DNA of 64,000 bases from Nemophila menziesii (taxonomy: Eukaryota > Streptophyta > Magnoliopsida > Boraginales > Hydrophyllaceae). Location: the NCBI GenBank assembly GCA_029959085.1, contig JARWIR010000021.1:23833620-23897619 (forward strand), read 5' to 3'. The stretch's first letter is position 1. Each line of letters starts with the position of its first letter. Below are positions 59,147 to 64,000 of the stretch, piece after piece. Both the position numbers and the translations under genes were made by a program. The notes below the pieces were generated by a model that was given only the letters and a program-made list of their open reading frames with translations, did no database searches and was not told the origin of the DNA.

Positions 59147-60295
59147 TGCGTCCTAGAAGGGGGGTTGAATAGGACAATAGAAATTAATCGGCTAATTTTA
59201 TTTCAAGTAAATAAAATTAAAAGCTAATTTGAATCCTATTGTATTAGCAAACTAAATAGTATAAAACTAGATAATCCTAATAGACAATAATATCAAACTA
59301 TTCAAGTAGGCATTTTATCAAGCATATAGAGTGCGGAAATATAAAGAGTGTAGAGATAGAATACGATACACAACGATGTATAGTGGTTCGGTTTCCCTAC
59401 ATCCACTACCTAAGGAAGCCTCCTTAGGATTTGCAAGATTCTCTACTAATCTTCGTAACTCTTAACCGGGTGAGATACAAACCCTTACAACCACTTCAAA
59501 AACCCTTTGAAGGAAATACACTTGTGTTATCACCAACACAAGGAACCAAGCATAAACCTATGCTCACACTACTCTCTTAATCTATTACAAGAACTAAGAG
59601 GAAAGGAAAAAGTGTTTAGGGGTGCTTATAAAAGCTTTGTGACTAAACTCCTAAATGAGTAGATAGAACTAATAGCTTCACAATAAATATGACTTGAATG
59701 CTCCTTTGAAACCTCCTTGAATGATAGAATTAATTGCTCTTAAGATTGGTAGATGGAAGGCTTGAGTTGTGTCTTGAATGAACTCCATTTTATAGCTGAA
59801 AAGATGATCCAACGGTCATAAGGCTTCTCTCCAACGGATCTATTTTATCTCTAACGGATATAAGCTTTGTCCTCTAGTAATAGTGCTGAAACCCTCTCGT
59901 GCGGTGTACCGCGGATATGGTCCGGTGCACCGCATGACTGTTCGACTAACTTTTGAGCTTACTGGTCGGACTATGTAGTGTACCGCATCCCTGCTCCGTG
60001 TAGTGGTCCGGTGTACCGTGACAAAGGTCCGGTGTACCGTGCAGATTTCTGAGCTTACTGGTCGGGCCATCTAGTGCACCGTGCTTCTGGTCCGTGACCT
60101 ACGGTGTACCGCGTCACTCGTCCGGTGTACCGCGGGGCTGCTGTTTTGAATTTCAAGCTAAGTAACAATGAAGTAAACACAACTAATCTAATGAGGGGTT
60201 TTGGAAAACATTTTAAGTGATACCAAAATGAATTTTAGTTAAAATAATGATTTGTCGAATATTAAAACGGGAATAAAAACAAGGTGAGGCTAACA
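59147..60295 (-). repeat. SIRE 3' LTR (1149 bp)
   Basis: On the plus strand it runs from TGCGTCCTAGAAGG to GGTGAGGCTAACA, so the ends form TG...CA. A minus-strand TATA box TATAAAATGG lies at 59794-59785. It includes a GC-rich cluster of CGGTGTACCG-like motifs (59900-60133). Confidence 0.88.
59898..60134. repeat. cluster of eight GGTGTACCG-type motifs inside SIRE LTR
   Basis: Variants of TCCGGTGTACCGTG occur near 59901, 59922, 59968, 60007, 60028, 60074, 60102 and 60121. Each has CGGT/ACCG arms that can pair. A larger period of 96 bases is visible because GAGCTTACTGGTCGG occurs at 59955 and 60051. The tract is much richer in GC than the rest of the window. Confidence 0.85.
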
Positions 60296-60455
60296 ATCTC
60301 CCCCTTTTTGATGTTTGACAAATCATAAACTTTTGAAGATGCCTAAGATTAAGTTTTGATCAAAAACTCCCCCTCAACCTAATCACTAGAGTTTTTATAA
60401 AACTCCCCCTCACAAAATGCATTTGAAAAAGTTTAACTAAAATTTCTCCCCCTTT
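60296..60455 (-). promoter_or_regulatory. SIRE polypurine tract region, four GGGGGAG copies
   Basis: The minus strand carries AAAAAGGGGGAGA directly before the LTR (complement at 60297-60312). Three further GGGGGAG tracts have complements at about 60368, 60402 and 60446. The one adjoining the LTR should be the functional tract. Confidence 0.75.
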
Positions 60456-60651
60456 GTCAACAACAAAAAGAACAAATGATATGATTTTGAAAATATTTAA
60501 GGGGTCAAAACACATTTTGAGTAAAAAACAAGGACCAAAGGAATAAATGGATAACAATTAGAAGTTTCAAGGACCCTAAAACATCAAGAAAATATTAGCC
60601 ACAAAAATATATACACAAAAAGTACTAAATACTAATGGCATGAAAGGAAAG

Positions 60652-63600
60652 CTAGAGAATTTGCATGCCAATTTCACACCGAATTTTCTCAAAAAGATCT
60701 TGGGGTAGAGGTTTGGTAAAGATATCGGCTAATTGATTTTCGGAGGTAACAAATTCAAGTACAATATCCCCTTTTTGAGTGTGATCACGGATAAAATGAT
60801 GGCGGATTTCTATGTGTTTTGTTCTAGAGTGTTGAATGGGATTTTTGGTAAGATTTATAGCACTAGTGTTATCACAACGAATGGGAACACGATCATACTC
60901 TAGGCCAAAGTCTAGTAAGGTTTGTTTCATCCAAAGAATTTGAGTCACACAATTTCCGGCCGCAACATATTCGGCTTCGGCCGTGGATAAAGCAACACTA
61001 TTTTGTTTTCTACTAGACCATGAGACAAGGGATTGACCTAAGAATTGGCAACTACCACTAGTGCTCTTCCTATCAAGTCTACAACCGGCATAATCGGCAT
61101 CCGAATAACCTATTAGTTCAAAAGAGGTAAATCTTGGGTACCAAAGTCCTAGACTAAGGGTTCCTTTCAAATACCTAAAAATACGCTTAACGGCACTAAG
61201 ATGGGTTTCTTTGGGAGAAGATTGAAATCTAGCACAAAGACACACGGGGAACATAATATCGGGTCTAGAAGCGGTTAGATAAAGTAAGCTACCAATCATA
61301 CCTCGATATAGTTTCTCATCAACATCCTTACCATCTTCATCTTTGTCTAATTTTGTGGATGTGCTCATTGGAGTTCCAATTTCCTTTGCATCTTCAAGTC
61401 CAAATTTTTTGATCAATTCTCTTGTGTATTTGGCTTGATTGACAAAGATACCATCTTTCATTTGCTTGATTTGAAGTCCAAGAAAGTAATTTAATTCTCC
61501 CATCATGCTCATCTCAAATTCCTTATGCATGCTTTTGGAAAAATTCTCACAAAGATTTTCATTAGTAGCACCAAATATAATATCATCCACATAAATTTGA
61601 ACAAGAAGGATATCTTTTGAAGACCTTTTTATAAATAAAGTGGAGTCAATTTTTCCTCTTTTAAAACCATCATCTAATAAAAATTTGCTTAATCTTTCAT
61701 ACCAAGCACGAGGAGCTTGTTTTAAACCATATAAAGCCTTTGAAAGTTTAAAAACATGATTTGGAAATTTTGGATCTTCAAAACCCGGAGGTTGTTTAAC
61801 AAAAACTTCCTCGTCTATAAAACCATTTAAAAAAGCACTTTTGACATCCATTTGATAAAGTTTAAAATTCATATAACAAGCAAAAGCAAGTAGCATACGA
61901 ATAGATACAAGTCTAGCTACGGGAGCAAAAGTTTCATCGAAATCAATACCTTCTTCTTGATTGTACCCTTGAGCAACTAACCTTGCTTTATTTCTAGTAA
62001 TGATGCCGGTGTCATCTAGCTTGTTGCGAAATATCCACTTAGTGCCAATAATAGTGGGGCCAATTGGTTTCTCCATTAATGTCCAAACTTTGCTACGCTC
62101 AAATTGATTTAATTCCTCATGCATAGCATTAATCCAATGATCATCTAACAAAGCTTCTTTAATATTCTTGGGCTCAATTTGAGATAAGAATGCTTGATGA
62201 GCACAAAGAGCAATAATACGGGAGCGAGTGGTAACACCTTCTTTTGGATCACCTAGAATTAATTCACTTGGGTGATCTTTGATATGTTTCCAACACCTTG
62301 GTAAATCCGTACTAGCTTCATTTAACACTTGATCATTTTCCTTAAGAGATTCTTCATGAGATTTGACTTCTTGAGTAGGAGATTCTAAGGGTTGATCTAG
62401 TGGAGTATCCTCAACAACATCTACCACTTTCTTGATACAAAACGGATTAGTCTCATCAAAGTCAACATGCATAGATTCCTCAATGGTACGAGTACGTTTG
62501 TTGAAAATGCGATAGGCTTTTCCTTTAGTGGAATAACCAAGAAAAATGCCTTCATCCGATTTAGCATCAAATTTTCCCAAATAGTCCCTAGTGTTTAGGA
62601 TAAAACATTTGCACCCAAAAACACGAAAATAAGCAATAGTTGGTGGTCTACCATTCCAAAGCTCATAAGGGGTTTTCTTAATAAGGGGTCTAATAAGAAC
62701 TCTATTTAACACATAACAAGCCGTATGAACGGCTTCACCCCAAAAGTATGTAGGCAAGCTATGTTCTTTTAGCATTGTTCTAGCCATTTCTTGTAGAGTT
62801 CGTTTTTTCCTTTCCACTACCCCATTTTGTTGGGGAGTTCTAGGGGCCGAAAAATTATGCTCAATCCCAAATTCATCACAAAAATGCACAAAAGGAGAAT
62901 TCACGTATTCACTACCATTATCACTACGAATGCATGTAATAGAGTAGCCTTTCTCATTTTGCACCTTTCTACAAAGTTTTGCAAATTCATTGAAGGCATC
63001 ACTTTTCAAAGCAAGGAACATCACCCATGTGAATCTAGTGTAATCATCAACAACAACAAAGACATACCTAGACCCTCCTAGACTAGTGACATCAACGGGA
63101 CCAAAAAGGTCCATATGCAATAATTGAAGTGGCCTAACGGTGATGACCTTATTAATGGATTTAAAAGATGAACGATGTTGTTTACCAAGTTGACATGCAT
63201 CACATAATTTATCTTTATCAAATTTGTAGATAGGCAAACCAACAACAAGATTTTTTCTAGATAATTTTGAAATTAAATCCATGCTAGCATGTCCTAAACG
63301 TCTATGCCAAAGCCAACTATCATTAACCACGGATAAGCATTTAATATTTTTGCACATAAGACTTTCAAGATCAACAACAAAAACATTATCCGATCTTTTT
63401 GCAATAAACATAGTATCTAACTCATCATTTTTGAAAACAACACATCTAGATGCTTCAAATTTAACACTAAAACCAACATCACAAAGTTGACTAATACTAA
63501 GCAAGTTAAAAGAGAGACCCTCAACAAGTAACACATTAGAGATAAGTAAAGAGTCCATATTACCAATGTTACCTTTACCCAAAACGCGTTTCTTAGTGTT

Positions 63601-63723
63601 GTCGGCAAAAGTAACTTTATCACCTTTAGTTTTATATAAATTTGTAAATAATGATGGATTTCCGGTCATGTGTCTTGAGCATCCACTATCAAGTAGCCAT
63701 ATATTTTGCTTCTTGATGCTCAA
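60652..63723 (-). CDS. pol: SIRE pol polyprotein: protease, integrase, RT, RNase H (1023 codons)
   Basis: Uninterrupted and apparently complete. The protease has LDSGCSRHMTG, with DSG at residues 12-14. The integrase zinc region has H140, H145, C174 and C177. The integrase core has D205 (HMDLFGP), D268 (RSDNGSEY) and E304 (NGVVERKKR). RT_2 spans about 530-775, with QMDVKSAFLNG at 624-634 and YVDD at 711-714. RNase H contains GYSDADYAGC, STAEAEYVAAG and RCDNTSAINL motifs and ends LADIFTKPLPQDLF near residue 1007. It has no ATG of its own near the start. It is in the same frame as gag and separated from it by two stop codons, so expression would need readthrough or another mechanism. It is the most intact coding unit of the LTR elements here. 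Confidence 0.95.
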   Translation of the reverse strand: MSIKKQNIWLLDSGCSRHMTGNPSLFTNLYKTKGDKVTFADNTKKRVLGKGNIGNMDSLLISNVLLVEGLSFNLLSISQLCDVGFSVKFEASRCVVFKNDELDTMFIAKRSDNVFVVDLESLMCKNIKCLSVVNDSWLWHRRLGHASMDLISKLSRKNLVVGLPIYKFDKDKLCDACQLGKQHRSSFKSINKVITVRPLQLLHMDLFGPVDVTSLGGSRYVFVVVDDYTRFTWVMFLALKSDAFNEFAKLCRKVQNEKGYSITCIRSDNGSEYVNSPFVHFCDEFGIEHNFSAPRTPQQNGVVERKKRTLQEMARTMLKEHSLPTYFWGEAVHTACYVLNRVLIRPLIKKTPYELWNGRPPTIAYFRVFGCKCFILNTRDYLGKFDAKSDEGIFLGYSTKGKAYRIFNKRTRTIEESMHVDFDETNPFCIKKVVDVVEDTPLDQPLESPTQEVKSHEESLKENDQVLNEASTDLPRCWKHIKDHPSELILGDPKEGVTTRSRIIALCAHQAFLSQIEPKNIKEALLDDHWINAMHEELNQFERSKVWTLMEKPIGPTIIGTKWIFRNKLDDTGIITRNKARLVAQGYNQEEGIDFDETFAPVARLVSIRMLLAFACYMNFKLYQMDVKSAFLNGFIDEEVFVKQPPGFEDPKFPNHVFKLSKALYGLKQAPRAWYERLSKFLLDDGFKRGKIDSTLFIKRSSKDILLVQIYVDDIIFGATNENLCENFSKSMHKEFEMSMMGELNYFLGLQIKQMKDGIFVNQAKYTRELIKKFGLEDAKEIGTPMSTSTKLDKDEDGKDVDEKLYRGMIGSLLYLTASRPDIMFPVCLCARFQSSPKETHLSAVKRIFRYLKGTLSLGLWYPRFTSFELIGYSDADYAGCRLDRKSTSGSCQFLGQSLVSWSSRKQNSVALSTAEAEYVAAGNCVTQILWMKQTLLDFGLEYDRVPIRCDNTSAINLTKNPIQHSRTKHIEIRHHFIRDHTQKGDIVLEFVTSENQLADIFTKPLPQDLFEKIRCEIGMQIL

Positions 63724-63726
63724 CCC

Positions 63727-64000
63727 CTACAAACAAAAAATAATTTAAGCTTTAGGTACCCAATTTGGATTGGGTCCATGAGGGTTAGTGGATTTTCTTT
63801 TTAAGACCCATTTAGGTCTTTTCCAAATTGGCACAAGAGATCCCAAATCTAATAATTTACGATAGTAACAATGAGATGCATCATGACCAAGTTTTTCACA
63901 ATAGGTGCAAGTGATAGAAGATTTTGAAGAGGATGGAATTGCATTTGAAATTTTTGATTTTACAAAGACATTTTTCAAAGGTTTTTGGTGAGTGAATGGA
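63727..64000 (-). CDS. gag: SIRE gag C-terminal part, cut by window edge
   Basis: The gag reading frame enters from the right edge. It contains a zinc knuckle CTYCEKLGHDASHC (C-x2-C-x4-H-x4-C, about 63883-63924), followed by NPNWVPKA. It ends at TAA (63747-63745); a TAG follows six codons later (63729-63727), both in frame with pol. Gag forms the particle that packages element RNA. The N-terminal part lies outside the window. Confidence 0.85.

Larger units (their letters stand above)
59147..64000 (-). mobile_element. Ty1/copia SIRE retrotransposon, minus strand, runs off right edge
   Basis: The 3' LTR (59147-60295, TG...CA) is followed, in minus-strand reading order from right to left, by a partial gag, an intact 1023-codon pol, and a purine tract adjoining the LTR. 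SIRE is indicated by the GAG-pol arrangement, the RT/RH residues (GLQIKQMKDGIF, TKPLPQDLFEKIR) and the GGGGGAG tracts. There is no env-like ORF between pol and the LTR, where only about 350 bases remain. The 5' LTR lies outside the window. The bases CTATA at 59142-59146 may be one copy of its target duplication. Confidence 0.93.

Noticed and set aside
63727..63762. Small intron between SIRE gag and pol (GTACCT...TTGTAG)
   Set aside because: About 36 nt, too short for a plant intron, although it would remove both stops.

Overview
The window is plant nuclear DNA, most likely from a flowering plant and probably a eudicot. The evidence is the AT-rich intergenic sequence, degenerate exons with GT/AG junctions, and four recognisable classes of plant retrotransposon: Ty1/copia of Tork/TNT1-94 type, Ty1/copia SIRE, Ty3/gypsy Tekay/Del-like chromovirus, and L1-type LINEs with a DUF4283 ORF1 and a C-terminal RNase H. 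I see no rRNA or tRNA gene, no CRISPR array, and no intact ordinary cellular gene. The window reads as nested, tandemly duplicated repeat-rich chromatin.

Layout. (1) 1-741: AT-rich, nothing recognised. (2) About 742-18112: a degenerate tandem array of six unequal units (about 1.9-3.4 kb apart), each carrying decayed exons of one unrecognised host-type gene, followed by a roughly 30-bp periodic AT-rich tract. (3) 18113-20165: 5'- and 3'-truncated LINE reverse-transcriptase pseudogene. (4) 20166-25312: decayed Tekay-like gypsy element with a truncated 5' LTR and a complete 3' LTR. (5) 25381-32105: complete copia element with two LTRs and a perfect 5-bp target duplication (CAACT), but a gag-pol broken by stops and frameshifts. 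(6) About 32590-55159: three head-to-tail copies of a 5.5-7.2 kb segment. Each segment contains copia IN/RT relics and exon-like remnants on both strands. A 7.2-kb full-length LINE (39656-46874, with target duplication and poly-A) sits between copies 1 and 2. (7) 55160-59146: 5'-truncated copia element. (8) 59147-64000: SIRE element on the minus strand, inserted into the LTR of the previous element and running off the right edge.

How the parts relate. The youngest-looking components are the LINE, the SIRE element (open 1023-codon pol) and the complete copia element. The paralogous empty site of the LINE is visible at 52398-52412. The LINE is the most informative item: it has an unexplained 368-codon ORF upstream of ORF1, an ORF1/ORF2 junction overlapping as ATGA, an intact endonuclease, RT and RNase H motifs, and only one frameshift in ORF2. 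The tandem array at the left is the best candidate for an undescribed gene family, because separate decayed copies share exon borders and several junction phases agree.
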